From positions 40,272,408 to 40,336,407 of the forward strand of contig CM070904.1 of NCBI GenBank assembly GCA_036417435.1: DNA of 64,000 nucleotides, in the 5' to 3' direction. Under the pieces are notes generated by a model. It did not search any database. It saw only the letters and a list, made by a program, of their open reading frames with translations, and was not told the DNA's origin. The position numbers were made by a program, and so were the translations under genes. Source of the stretch: Inia geoffrensis (Eukaryota > Chordata > Mammalia > Artiodactyla > Iniidae). How positions within the stretch are numbered: the stretch's first letter is position 1; the number at the start of each line of letters is the position of its first letter. Shown here in pieces: positions 35,929 through 46,440 of the stretch.

Positions 35929-36078
35929 ATGGAGGGGATCTGCCGACATGGCCCCCAGTACTGCTATGAGCCCATCGACCACTTGCTCCACTCCCTGGAC
36001 ATCCGTGGGAGCAGCCACTTGCAGGGACCGCCACTGCCCATTGAGGACAAGGGCCCAGGGAGCAGTGGAAGGGGCTAG
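35929..36078 (+). other. 49-codon open frame with exon-like flank (tentative)
   Basis: An ATG frame whose product contains CRHGPQYCYEPIDHLLHSLD and ends at a tag (36076-36078). Codon third positions are GC-rich and the composition looks more protein-like than its surroundings. A strong donor-like aag|gtatgt follows at 36103. I do not recognise the family. It could be a decayed retrocopy, a stray exon or chance. Confidence 0.2.
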
Positions 36079-36391
36079 TGTTCCAGGTGCCCAGGGACCA
36101 AGGTATGTCATCCAAGGTGTGGGTCAGTTAGGGTGTCCTGGGGGGCACCACTCCTACAGTCTTCACGTACACTGATTAATTATTTTTACAGCCTCTATAC
36201 TTTGCAGTGGCATCCAAACCAGCTGTAGGCTGATTGTTGTAATAATTTATATACATTTTGCAGATCTCCTTGTCATCATTATTTTGAAAAAGTTTGTTGA
36301 ATTTGAAATTGGTTTACATTATCACAAAAATGTCAGTATTACTGATTTATCAGTAAAGAAAAAGAGTTATTAGATTATTCCAATATAATTC
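36079..36391. other. Unassigned AT-rich stretch
   Basis: Nothing recognised up to the L1 target site. Confidence 0.5.
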
Positions 36392-36401
36392 CAGTGTAGA
36401 C

Positions 36402-38603
36402 ATTTTTTTTTGACATCTTTATTGGGGCACAGTTGCTCTACAGTGGTGTGCTAGCTTCTGCTTTACAACAAAGTGAATCAGTTATACATATACATATGTC
36501 CCCATATCTCTTCCCTCTTGCATCTCCCTCCCTCCCACCCTCCCTGTCCCACCCCTCCAGGTGGTCACAAAGCACCGAGACCATATCCCTGTGCTATGCA
36601 GCTGCTTCCCACTAGCCATCTACCTTACGTTTGGTAGTGTATATATGTCCATGCCTCTCTCTTGCTTTGTCACAGCTCACCCTTCCCCCTCCCCATATCC
36701 TCAAGTCTGTCCTCCAGTAGGTCTGTGTCTTTATTCCAAGGGGTCTAGGTTCTTCATGACATTTTTTTTCTTAAATTCCATATATATGTGTTAGCATACG
36801 GTATTTGTCATTCTCTTTCTGACTTACTTCACTCTGTATGACAGACTCTAGGTCCATCCACCTCACTACAAATAGCTCAATTTCGTTTCTTTTTATGGCT
36901 GAGTAATATTCCATTGTATATATGTGCCACATCTTCTTTATCCATTCATCCGATGATGGATACTTAGGTTGTTTCCATCTCTGAGCTATTGTAAATAGAG
37001 CTGCAATGAACATTTTGGTACATGACTCTTTTGGAATTATGGTTTTCTCAGGATATATGCCCAGTAGTGGGATTGCTGTGTCATATGGTAGTTCTATTTG
37101 TAGTTTTTTAAGGAACCGCCATACTGTTCTCCATAATGGCTGTACCAATTCACATTCCCACCAGCAGCGCAAGAGTGTTCCCTTTTCTCCACACCCTCTC
37201 CAGCATTTATTGTTTCTAGATTTTTTGATGATGGCCATTCTGACTGGTGTGAGATGATATCTCATTGTAGTTTTGATCTGCATTTCTCTAATGATTAATG
37301 ATGTTGAGCATTTTTTCATGTGTTTGTTGGAAGTCTGTATATCTTCTTTGGAGAAATGTCTATTTAAGTCTTCTGCCCATTTTTGGATTGGGTTGTCTGT
37401 TTTTTTGTTATTGAGCTGCATGAGCTGCTTGTAAATTTTGGAAATTAATCCTTTGTCAGTTGCTTCATTTGAAAATATTTTCTCCCATTCTGAGGGTTGT
37501 CCTTTGGTCTTGTTTATGGTTTCCTTTGCTGTACAAAAGCTTTGAAGTTTCATTAGGTCCCATTTGTTTATTTTTGTTTTTATTTCCATTTCTCTAGGAG
37601 GTGGGTCAAAAAGGATCTTGCTGTGATTTATATCATAGAGTGTTCTGCCTATGTTTTCCTCTAAAAGTTTGATAGTTTCTGGCCTTACATTTAGGTCTTT
37701 AATCCATTTTGAGCTTACTTTTGTGTATGGTGTTAGGGAGTGTTCTAATCTCATACTTTTACATGTAGCTGTCCAGTTTTCCCAGTACCACTTATTGAAG
37801 AGGCTGTCCTTTCTCCACTGTGCATTCCTGCCTCCTTTATCAAAGCTAAGGTGACCATATGCGCGTGGGTTTATCTCTGGGCTTTCTCTCCTGTTCCATT
37901 GATCTATCTTTCTGTTTTTGTGCCAGTACCATACTGTCTTGATTACTGTAGCTTTGTAGTATAGTCTGAAGTCAGGGAGGCTGATTCCTCCAGCTCCGTT
38001 TTTCGTTCTCAAGATTGCTTTAGCTATTCGGGGTCTTTTGTGTTTCCATACAAATTGTGAAAGCTTTTGTTCTAGTTCTGTGAAAAATGCCAGTGGTAGT
38101 TTGATAGGGATTTCACTGAATCTGTAGATTGCTTTGGGTAGTAGAGTCGTTTTCACAATGTTGATTCTTCCAATCCAAGAACATGGTATATCTCTCCATC
38201 TATGTGTATCATCTTTAATTTCTTTCATCAGTGTCTTATAATTTTCTGCATACAGGTCTTTTGTCTCCTTAGGTAGGTTTATTCCTAGATATTTTATTCT
38301 TTTTGTTGCAATGGTAAATGGGAGTGTTTTCTTGATTTCACTTTCAGATTTTTCATCATTAGTGTATAGGAATGCAAGAGATTTCTGTGCATTAATTTTG
38401 TATCCTGCAACTTTACCGAACTCATTGATTAGCTCTAGTAGTTTTCTGGTAGCATCTTTAGGATTCTCTATGTATAATATCATGTCATCTGCAAACAGTG
38501 ACAGCTTTACTTCTTCTTTTCCGATTTGGATTCCTTTTATTTCCTTTTCTTCTCTGATTGCTGTGGCTAAAACTTCCAAAACTATGTTGAATAAGAGTGG
38601 TGA
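36402..38603 (-). mobile_element. Very young 5'-truncated L1
   Basis: A 2.2-kb antisense L1: T-run, 3' UTR, then ORF2 to the truncation point. The duplication cagtgtagac is at 36392-36401 and 38604-38613. The open ORF2 frame, short intact tail and near identity to the copy at 10389-12650 indicate recent insertion. Confidence 0.96.
36771..38603 (-). pseudogene. L1 ORF2 C-terminal part, frame open to the junction
   Basis: The translated frame runs without a stop from the insertion junction (first codon 38603-38601) to 36771, about 610 codons. The reverse-transcriptase catalytic FADD is at about codons 37-40 from the junction. This is followed by the thumb-like [12 protein letters not shown] region and the cysteine motif [18 protein letters not shown]. 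The arginine there (codon 37167-37169) replaces the conserved histidine. The endonuclease domain and the first half of the reverse transcriptase are absent because of 5' truncation, and there is no start codon or promoter. It is not a functional gene, but a good sample of a recently mobile lineage. Confidence 0.93.
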
Positions 38604-38613
38604 CAGTGTAGAC

Positions 38614-39039
38614 TTTTGAATGATTGTAAAAATGATTTAAAAATTTGTCTTATCTCTTTGTGTGAACAAAGTTTCTTGTTGATGGAGATCACCAAGAATG
38701 TGAAGAATTGTCATTAAAGCATTGTTCCCAGGTTACAAGTAACCATTTCCAACCTGTGTCCCCCCTGAGAGAATGGGGAGAGTTTATTAAAAGTATGTTC
38801 ATGGACACGAATTCAAGTGTATCACTTACATATTTGAAAACATTTCATTTGGAAATTTTCTGTAAATTCAATATTTAATACCTTTCTACAACCTTAGTAT
38901 TTTATTTTTCTTCTATTGATATAAATAAAATATAATGCTTTTTTTCCCTACCAAACTCTAAATTTTCTTCGGTTTACCCCAGGACACAATGCAAATGCTC
39001 TCATTTTCTCTGTGTGCTATAACGTAAAAAATGTCGGGA
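38614..39039. other. AT-rich unassigned stretch
   Basis: Flank of the young L1. No gene or named repeat. Confidence 0.5.
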
Positions 39040-39175
39040 ATTTTTAAAAACAACTTTATTGAGGTATAATTTACATACTATAGAGTTCACCCTTCTAAGT
39101 GTACAAGTCAATGACTTGGAGTCATGCAGCTGTCACCATCCATTTTTAGCATGTGTTCCTCATCCCAATAAGATG
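39040..39175 (-). repeat. Old L1 3' end fragment
   Basis: Antisense: caactttattgaggtataat, then gttcacccttctaagtgtac, then gtcaccatccatttttag. 5' truncated. Confidence 0.85.
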
Positions 39176-39344
39176 GGAAGTTAGTTTTGAAGGAGAGTAA
39201 GAAAGGAGCAGAAGGTATTCCTGGCGAGGGCCGACCTTTGGGTCCTGAGCAGCCAGAGGGCAAGCATAAAGGTGCCGAATTCCAAGGAGCGGTGCCCCAA
39301 AGGGACAAGGAAGGCCAAGGAAAGGGCTGCTGATTAGGGGAGGG

Positions 39345-39590
39345 TTTGTGGCTCAGCTCAAATGCCAGCTCCTCCAAGAAGACGTCTCCAGCTCGCATGC
39401 AGCCTGCCGCTTCCTCTCCAGGGCTCCAGTGCCCACTCTCACTGTATAAGTACAGGTCGATCTTTGGTCTGTGGCTCTACTCTTTCTGCTAGACTTGAGT
39501 CCCCTCTCTTTGTCCCCAGAATTTAGTTCCATCTGTGGCACCCAGCAGGGCCTCCATAATCAGTTGGCACAATGGATGAATGATCTCCAG
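39345..39590 (+). repeat. L2 LINE 3' fragment
   Basis: Sense L2: gctcaaatgccagctcctcc, then ctctttgtccccagaattta, then agcagggcctccataatcag and an aatggatgaatga end. Confidence 0.82.
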
Positions 39591-40919
39591 CCCTTTGCCC
39601 TCTTCTCCAAGGTCACGGGAGTTAACCAGAGGCGTGCAGGGCGATTCCCCACAGTGACTGGAGAAGAATCCACTGTCTCCACGTGTGGGGCCCCAGTACG
39701 GGCCGGGTGCGGAGCCCCGGGTTCTTGGCTGGCCCTGCTTCTGACCATTTGTCCCTCTGTGCTGTCACTGCACCTTTCAGCTGTTCCACTGCCTCCAAAA
39801 TGAGAGTGTGAGATCATGCATTGATTGACTGGGTTGCCTTCCAGCTGTAAATCCCCATGATTCTGATGGTGCATCTCTCTCCCAGCGTCTAGTGGAGCTG
39901 CCTGCATTTGAAAGGACCATTGCCAGGGAGCAAGGGAGGCAACTGTAAAGTTTTCTAGCCCCTGGCTCTGCCTGGGACTTGGTGTCATAGCATTTGCCCA
40001 GACTACTGTAGCCATCCCCAGACACCAGTGAAGGTGACAAGCAGATAGATTGCCTTCGCCACCTCAAGAAGCAGGTGTATTGGCAAGGTGACTTCTTTGG
40101 GTGCCGGAAAAATGAAGAGGTTGAAAGCAGGCACATCAAGCTGTTTTTGAGTGCACTTAGCAGCCGCCCAGACCTGCAACCCCGTTTTTAAAAGCAGAGT
40201 TACTTCCTTAATAATAGAGCTCCATTATGCTTTATCACTAGACTCTCAGCTCTGCTCCATATTTCCCCTAGGTGTTCCCCTGCTCACTAACTTATTTATC
40301 CTCTCTTATAAACGTACAACTAAAGCCGACATAAAATACAGCCGTGATGCCACAGGAAAGCTTTCTGGTGATGCCTCGAGCTGGCAGGGCGCTTGTGGCT
40401 GTGACAGAGAAGGCTCCCCACACTGTTTGTGGTTCCCAGGTGCCTCAAGCAGGTTTCTGGGGGTGGAGTGAGAGCTGCTTCTTGGTGTCCAGTGGAAGGG
40501 ATTTTAGGACTTCAGTGCTGACCCCTTGGTGTTAGGGCAGGAGGGGCAGCCCGAGGGGAGGCAGTGGCCTGCCCCCGACCACATCCGCCCAACTCCCTGG
40601 GCATCACAGGACCAGGCTGGGCACCCAGGACAGATCACACCTGACTCTGGTTTTCCTGTCTCAACCTGTTGTTTAATTAACATAACAAATCTTCACAGCT
40701 GGTGGCTGCGCTCTGTTTCTCATCCCCCCTCTTCCTCCCTTCTGTATACTAATTACTGCAAAAGCAGGGAGTAAATATTCAAGCAGTGATTTGCCTTTGT
40801 AGTAATGATTATTCTGGGAACAACCCGACCTTCTCCAAACAGATAAACACCCACACCCTGAGTTTGAACCACATGCTTCCTTCCTCATAGATTTTGGGCT
40901 TTGCTAAGGCCAGGATTAA
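39591..40919. other. Unassigned non-coding stretch
   Basis: Frames of 151 and 120 codons (minus) and 110 and 106 codons (plus) overlap one another. None shows a domain or splice context. No repeat named. Confidence 0.45.
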
Positions 40920-40930
40920 GAACCCAATTA

Positions 40931-41139
40931 TTATTTTATTTTTTTTTGCGGTACGCGGGCCTCTCACTGTTGCGGCCTCTCGCGTTGCGGAACACAGGCT
41001 CCGGATGCACAGGCTCAGCGGCCATGGCTCACGGGCCCAGCCTCTCTGCGGCATGTGAGATCTTCCCGGACCGGGGCATGAACCCGTGTCCCCTGCATCG
41101 GCAGGTGGACTCTTAAGCACTGCGCCACCAGGGAAGCCT
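40931..41139 (-). mobile_element. Cetacean CHR-type SINE (copy e)
   Basis: Full-length antisense copy. The duplication gaacccaatta is at 40920-40930 and 41140-41150. Confidence 0.94.
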
Positions 41140-41150
41140 GAACCCAATTA

Positions 41151-41668
41151 CTGAAGAGCATAATACCACATTTGTCTCCTCTGGTTCTAAAAGACAAAAG
41201 GGATTGGGAAGAGAGAAGGGGAGATATCATCTCCAGGGGATGTGAGTCATTTAAAGGTGCTGGCTCGTCTTCTTTGCAGAAAGTCGACCCTTCTCTGCAA
41301 GGGTGGAAACTTAGTCTAGCCAACTGTCATGTGGAATGTCTCAAAAAAGCCTCTGCTAGCACCTTGCTGTCTATAAAGTGGCTCCCGCCTCAGACAGCTC
41401 TCAGCCATGCTGGTGCATCGGGGCCTCAGGGACCAGGGACTTACCCAAGTCTGTGCCTGGAGCACCGTGCACAGCAGCAGCCCGGAGAGGGATCCGAGGA
41501 CAGAGGGATGGAGGCGGTGCCCCTCCGAGGCTTCCAGAGGCAGGCAGACCTTCAACCCCATCCCTGGGTCCTCACTAGGGTACTTGCCAACAGATCCCTG
41601 TGGCTAGTTAGTCCCCTGGTAAGGCTATATTGTAACATGGCAACAGAAAAGGACTTTTTGGCCTCTGC
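41151..41668. other. Unassigned stretch with a 167-codon frame
   Basis: A plus-strand frame at 41172-41675 is open for 167 codons. The product lacks any domain I recognise, and four other frames overlap it. Considered fortuitous. Confidence 0.4.
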
Positions 41669-41682
41669 CCACTAGGTGGTGT
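41669..41682 (+). promoter_or_regulatory. CTCF-like motif
   Basis: ccactaggtggtgt matches the CTCF core except for t in place of c in the ggc step. It lies 2 bases from the target duplication of the L1 at 41702. Confidence 0.4.
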
Positions 41683-41701
41683 TTAAAGAATAGATAGTGC
41701 A

Positions 41702-41994
41702 CACAGACATAGAGAACAGACATATGGACACCAGGGCGGGGAAGAGGGGTTGGGATGAATTGGGAGATTGGGATTGACATATATATACAGTACTATGTAT
41801 AAGATAGATAACAAATGTGAACCTACTGTATAGTACACAGAACTCTACTCAGTACCCTGTGGTGACGTAAATGGGGAAGGAAATACAAAAAAGTGGGGTT
41901 ACGTGTATACATGTGGCTGATTAACTTTGTTATACAGCAGAAACTAACACAACATTGTAAAGCAGCTATACTCCAATAAAAATTAATTAAAAAA
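41702..41994 (+). mobile_element. 5'-truncated L1 3' end
   Basis: Sense L1 tail: gggattgacatatatataca, then cctactgtatagtacacaga, then ctccaataaaaattaa with AATAAA just before the A-run. The 17-bp duplication aaagaatagatagtgca is at 41685-41701 and 41995-42011. Confidence 0.95.
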
Positions 41995-42011
41995 AAAGAA
42001 TAGATAGTGCA

Positions 42012-42317
42012 TATTGTGTTTGAGGGGATTTCATTTTTTGTGTCTTTTTTCCTCCCTAGTACTCCCTTCCACCTTGGAGGTTAATCTCCTTCGTTTTGTC
42101 CCCACTTTCACTCACTCTGCCAAACACACAGTCATATAACCTTAATCATTTCACTTTCTCCCCATCTCTTCTCACACTGTTCTCACCTGTTCAGGGGTTG
42201 GGAAGGCCTGGGCTCTTTGTGGGAGTAGTCAGTAATCAATTAGCGATGTCTGCCAGGGATGGGGATGTGGGCGGTACCAAGGAAGCTATTTAACTACCAT
42301 TCCTACCCTTTAAAAAT
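42012..42317. other. Unassigned stretch
   Basis: Nothing recognised. Confidence 0.5.
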
Positions 42318-42880
42318 TTCTTTTTTGATTGTGGTAAAATCCATATAACTTATAATTTACCATCTTAACCATGTTTAACAATCTTAACCCTGTGGTAAAA
42401 TACATATAACTTACAATTTACCATCTTAACCATGTATTAATACACTAAATACTACCATCAGTAGTATTAAGTGTATTCACATTGTTGTGCAACCAACCTC
42501 CAGATCTTTTTCATCCTGCAAAACTGAAACTAGACTTATGAATCAATAGCTCCCCATCCCCCCTCTCCTCCCAGCCCCTGGTAATCACCATTCTACTTTG
42601 TTTCTATGAGAGCCTGACTACTCTAGACAAATGGAATCATACAATATTTGGTTTTTTGTGTCTGGCTTATTTCACTTAGCAGAACGTCTTCAAGCTTCAT
42701 CCAGTTTGTAGCATGTGTCAGAATTTCCTTTCTTCCTAAGGCTTAATAATATTCCATTCTATGTATATTCCACATTTTGTTTATTGATTCATCTGTCAAA
42801 GGGCACTTGGGTTACTTCCATCTTTGGGCTACTGTAAATAATGCTGCTATGAATATGGCTGTGCAAATACCTGATCCTTG
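42318..42880 (-). repeat. Old antisense L1 (L1MB-type) with internal duplication
   Basis: Phrases gtggtaaaatccatataact, then gtgtattcacattgttgtgc, then ttctatgagagcctgactac, then ttccattctatgtatattcc. Within it a 61-base unit starting gtggtaaaat is present twice, at 42331 and 42392. Confidence 0.85.
42331..42440. repeat. 61-bp tandem duplication within old L1
   Basis: First unit 42331-42391, second partial unit 42392-42440, differing at only a few positions (ccatataactt-a versus acatataactt-a). Confidence 0.85.
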
Positions 42881-42914
42881 TAAAAAATTTCCAGCAATTC
42901 AATGATCTAACCCA

Positions 42915-42970
42915 GTGATTTTCAACTCTGGTTATATTAGAACCATCTGTAGAGCTTTTAAAAAATACTG
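42915..42970 (+). mobile_element. MER5A-like fossil, left part
   Basis: ccagtgattttcaactctgg, then agaaccatctgtagagc. Interrupted by the SINE at 42978 and resumes at 43192. Confidence 0.75.
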
Positions 42971-42977
42971 CCCCCCC

Positions 42978-43191
42978 GGGCTTCCCTGGTGCCGCAGTGG
43001 TTGAGAGTCCGCCTGCCAATGCAGGGGACACGGGTTCGTGCCCCGGTCCGAGAAGATCCCACATGCCACAGAGAGGCTGGGCCCGTGAGCCATGGCCGCT
43101 GAGCCTGCGCGTCTGGAGCCTGTGCTCCGCAACGGGAGAGGCAACAGCAGTGAGAGGCCCGCGTACCGCAAAACAAAAACAAAAACAAAAA
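42978..43191 (+). mobile_element. Cetacean CHR-type SINE (copy f)
   Basis: Sense copy. Head gggcttccctggtgccgcag, A-box region at 42988-43000, B box ggttcgtgccc at 43033-43043, tail (CAAAA)n. Imperfect target duplication atactgcccc / aaactgtcccc at the edges. It is inserted in MER5A. Confidence 0.94.
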
Positions 43192-43360
43192 ACTGTCCCC
43201 TGAAACACCACCCTAATTAAATTTAAATGTCTGGTGGTAGAGTCCATTGACCAGAATCTGAGGTGCTGGGTAAAAATACTGATTCTTGGGAGACTCTGAC
43301 TCAGTTGGTCTGGAATAGGGTCCAGAAATCTTTACATTGAAAAAAGAACCTCAGGATATT
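43192..43360 (+). mobile_element. MER5A-like fossil, right part
   Basis: Continuation with ccagaatctgaggtgctggg and ggtccagaaatctttacatt. Confidence 0.7.
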
Positions 43361-43949
43361 TTCATGATTGGGCATTTTAGAAATTACTGTCTAAATCATC
43401 AATGAAAGGTCACCCTGACCCCCACAAAACTTTTATCCTTTGGTCATAAATGGCCTCAAATCATTTGCTAGTTATCTTGGTCTTATATCCCCACCTGGAT
43501 TGTAAATTCATAAACTTGTAGAATTTCTGAACTCAAAGAGACCCTAGAGACAAAATAATCTGTTCCACGGAGGCCACACCTTAGTCAGTTTCAGGGCTGG
43601 GTCTAGAAGCAGTTCAAAATTCCCTCCACTCAATGGTAATTTAAATTTTTGCTTTCCCACAGTGCCAAGGCAGGCCAATACTTTACTTTTAAGAAAGATT
43701 GTACGTGATTACTGTCGTTCTGGTGAACGGGTTGGTGCTTACATGTAGACCTCCTGCTGCTCTGAAAAACCCCTGTCAATGGATAACTGGTATGAAATGC
43801 AAGGAATTGAATGACAAAATGGTCCAAACTGTGCCTGTCATAGCACCAGGTGCCGATATAACTGACTTGACTTTTAGGTCAGGTTCAAATCCACATCTGC
43901 TGTGAGACACTGGACCAGTATGGATGTAATTATGCTTTCTTAATTAAGT
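43361..43949. other. Unassigned; MIR-like relic near 43850-43930
   Basis: The phrase ggtcaggttcaaatccacat followed by gtgagacactggaccagta looks like a short sense MIR piece. Otherwise nothing assigned. Confidence 0.4.
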
Positions 43950-44170
43950 CATAAGTCATAAGAGTTCACCTTAATGGAACACTGACTGTTCATCAGGTGG
44001 CATGCTAGATGGATTACATGGAAAATTTCATAGGTCTAGGAAGAAACTAAAGCTTAGAAGTTTTAACTGACTTGTCTAGAGTGACTTGCTAGCAAGTGGC
44101 TAGCAAGGCTTGGATTTGAAGTCGGTATGATTTCTTGGTCCATTCTCTTAACCACTGGGCTATTTTGTGT
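43950..44170 (-). repeat. MIR SINE fragment
   Basis: Antisense MIR: gaagaaactaaagcttagaa, then agcaaggcttggatttgaa, then ccattctcttaaccactggg. Confidence 0.78.
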
Positions 44171-44226
44171 CGATAAAAAGAGATGAGCTGATAAAATGTT
44201 TAGCATAGTGTCTAGAAGCTCAGTAA

Positions 44227-44268
44227 GTGGCCATCATCACCACCATCATCATCATTATCATCATTGCA
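44227..44268. repeat. (CAT)n-like simple repeat
   Basis: Imperfect catcatcaccaccatcatca tract next to the MIR copies. Confidence 0.85.
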
Positions 44269-44269
44269 A

Positions 44270-44520
44270 CAGCAAGTAACCCTTACATAGCTCTTATTAT
44301 GTGCCAGAAAGGCACTATTTTAAGCACTTAACATAGATTTATTTGCAAAATACCCCTATGAAGTAGTACCATTATAGCAGATTTTATAGATGAGGAACCT
44401 CAGGCACAATAAGATTACATAACACAAAGTTATACAGCTAGTAAGTGACAAAGGTGGGATTCAAACTAGGCAATCTGGCTACAAACTTTAATGCCATTAA
44501 CCAGTGCACTCTGCTGCCTT
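44270..44520 (-). repeat. MIR SINE
   Basis: Antisense: cttattatgtgccagaaagg, then gatgaggaacctcaggcaca, then cagctagtaagtgacaaagg, then accagtgcactctgctgcct. Confidence 0.88.
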
Positions 44521-44668
44521 TCAGGTGGTAAATGGTAAGTACTGCTACTGCTAATGGTTAGTAATAAGGCCCTCGGTTGCTTTCAACACAGTGTTTTCAT
44601 ACATTCTTTCCTGTAGGTATCCCCTTAAGATAAAAATAAATATGATAATAGATTCGAGTGTCCTTTTT

Positions 44669-44896
44669 TTTTTTTTTTTTTTTTTTTTTCTGTACGCGGG
44701 CCTCTCCCTGTTGTGGCCTCTCCTGTTGCGGAGCACAGGCTCCGGACGCGCAGGCTCAGCGGCTGTGGCTCACGGGCCCAGCCTCTCCGCGGCATGTGGG
44801 ATCTTCCCAGACCGGGGCACGAACCCGTGTCCCCTGCATCAGCAGGCGGACTCTTAACCACTGCGCCACCAGGGAAGGGAAGGGAAGGGAAGCCCT
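44669..44896 (-). mobile_element. Cetacean CHR-type SINE (copy g) with expanded head
   Basis: Antisense copy between duplications cgagtgtccttttt (44655-44668) and caagtgtccttttt (44897-44910), whose only difference is a CpG-type change. The head contains gggaa repeated four times (about 44872-44891) where other copies have one. Confidence 0.93.
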
Positions 44897-44910
44897 CAAG
44901 TGTCCTTTTT

Positions 44911-45535
44911 ATGTCTCCCCTTTCTGCCCACTCAAAATTCTTATACGGTTCAATCTAATACTATTACACGGCACCTGATTTCTTAGTCATTTTGGAAGTG
45001 ACCTCTGGGAAAGGGGTATTCTTGGTGTTATTACATTTTTTAACCTGGAAGAGACCTTTGAGATTCTCTTAGGACAGAAGTCTGTAAAATAGAGTGCTTG
45101 TACCCTACAGGATGCACAAGGTTATCCATTGGGATTGGGGAAGAGAAAAATACAAGTATAAAACCAAAGAAATTAAAGGCTGTGGTGATCTTCCTGTTGT
45201 TAAGTCCAACGGGCCCCTCCTAGACCTTATTATAGTGACTCCTCGGCTGGTCCCTGCCGAACCCCCCCCTTCTTGAACCATTCATCTCCCTTAACTGAGT
45301 GAGGTCACTCTTGTACCTTTTATTCTGTCTCTCTCTCTGACTGCTCCTTCTCAGTATCCCAGTCGCTGTATTTCAAAGAATTAAAAAAAGAATAGTATAT
45401 GGATTGACACAGTATCTTCACTTGCTCTAGGGGTCACGTATCGTAGGTCCTGTGTCCGAGTCAAAGGTGGAGGGTCTATAGCATGGACAAAGCTGCCTTC
45501 CTTGTTTCATTTCCTTTTGGCATGTTTATGTATGC
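44911..45535. other. Unassigned stretch
   Basis: No gene or named repeat. Confidence 0.5.
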
Positions 45536-45988
45536 TGTTATGGGTTGAATCGTTCCCACAAAAAGGTGTGTTGAAGTCCTAACCCCCCCAGTACCACAGA
45601 ATGGGATTTATTTGGAAATGGAGTTGGTTGTAGAAGTAATGAGACCATATTGAATTAGGGTGGAACACCTAATGTGGCTGGTGTCATTATAGGAAGAGGA
45701 GAAGAGACACAGAGGTAGAGACAGAGACAGAAGACAGCCACATGAGACGGGGCATATATTGGAATGAAGAATCAATAAGGCAGGGAATGTCAAGGATTGC
45801 CAGCAAACACCAGCTGCTAGAAGAGGTAAGGAAAGATTCTCCTCTTCAGTTTTAGAGGGAGTCTGACCCTGCTGACACCCTGATTTCAGACTTTTAGCTT
45901 CCAGAAGTGTGAAGCAATACATTTCTGTTGTTTTAAGCCCCCTTAGTTTGTGGAACTTTGTTATGGCAGCCACAGGAAACTAATAACA
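45536..45988 (+). mobile_element. MLT1 (ERVL-MaLR) LTR
   Basis: A nearly complete 453-bp LTR from tgttatgggttgaatcgtt to aggaaactaataaca. Internal phrases are ggatttatttggaaatgg, ctggtgtcattataggaag, gtcaaggattgccagcaaac and ctgttgttttaagccc. Begins TG and ends CA. Ancient, non-coding. Confidence 0.92.
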
Positions 45989-46254
45989 CACACCTATGTG
46001 GGTAGATTTATGAATTATATTTCTGTTTAAACGAAAGTATCCCTCACCAAATGGGCACTCTGCAAAGACAGTCCCATTTGAAGATTACACCTCTGATGCA
46101 AGGTCAAGTGGACCACAGGGACGTAGCAGCACTGCCCCTCTCTCCATTGACCACTATCATGAGGAAAAAATTATGACAGCTCCATCAAACCTGGTAGGAA
46201 GTCAGCCAAAATGTCTTGAGATTACCAAGATATTTGATCTATTGATTATCATCT
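45989..46254. other. Unassigned stretch
   Basis: Nothing recognised. Confidence 0.5.
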
Positions 46255-46440
46255 ACTATTCCTGGGGTAAGTACTTTGACCTCTCTGGTCCTCACTTTCT
46301 TTAATTATAAGATGCAAATAATTGTGTTTTTGGCGTAGGATTGTTTTTAAAGAATAAATTATATAATGTTGTCAAAGTGTAAACTGCATGATAGTAGTAA
46401 AGTCTAGTAGTAAGAGTTGATGTTGCTGTTGAGATTATGA
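46255..46440 (+). repeat. MIR SINE
   Basis: gtaagtactttgacctctct, then cctcactttctttaattat, then tgcatgatagtagtaaag. Confidence 0.65.

Noticed and set aside
39560..40015. 151-codon minus-strand frame
   Set aside because: Overlaps an opposing 110-codon frame, starts in an L2 relic, and shows no domain or splice context.
41172..41675. 167-codon plus-strand frame
   Set aside because: Four other frames overlap it, no family is recognised, and it has no flanking splice signals that would make it an exon.
42988..43043. tRNA-like A and B boxes as a tRNA gene
   Set aside because: They belong to the tRNA-derived head of the SINE. No cloverleaf with a 3' acceptor stem and terminator is present, and the same head recurs in every copy.
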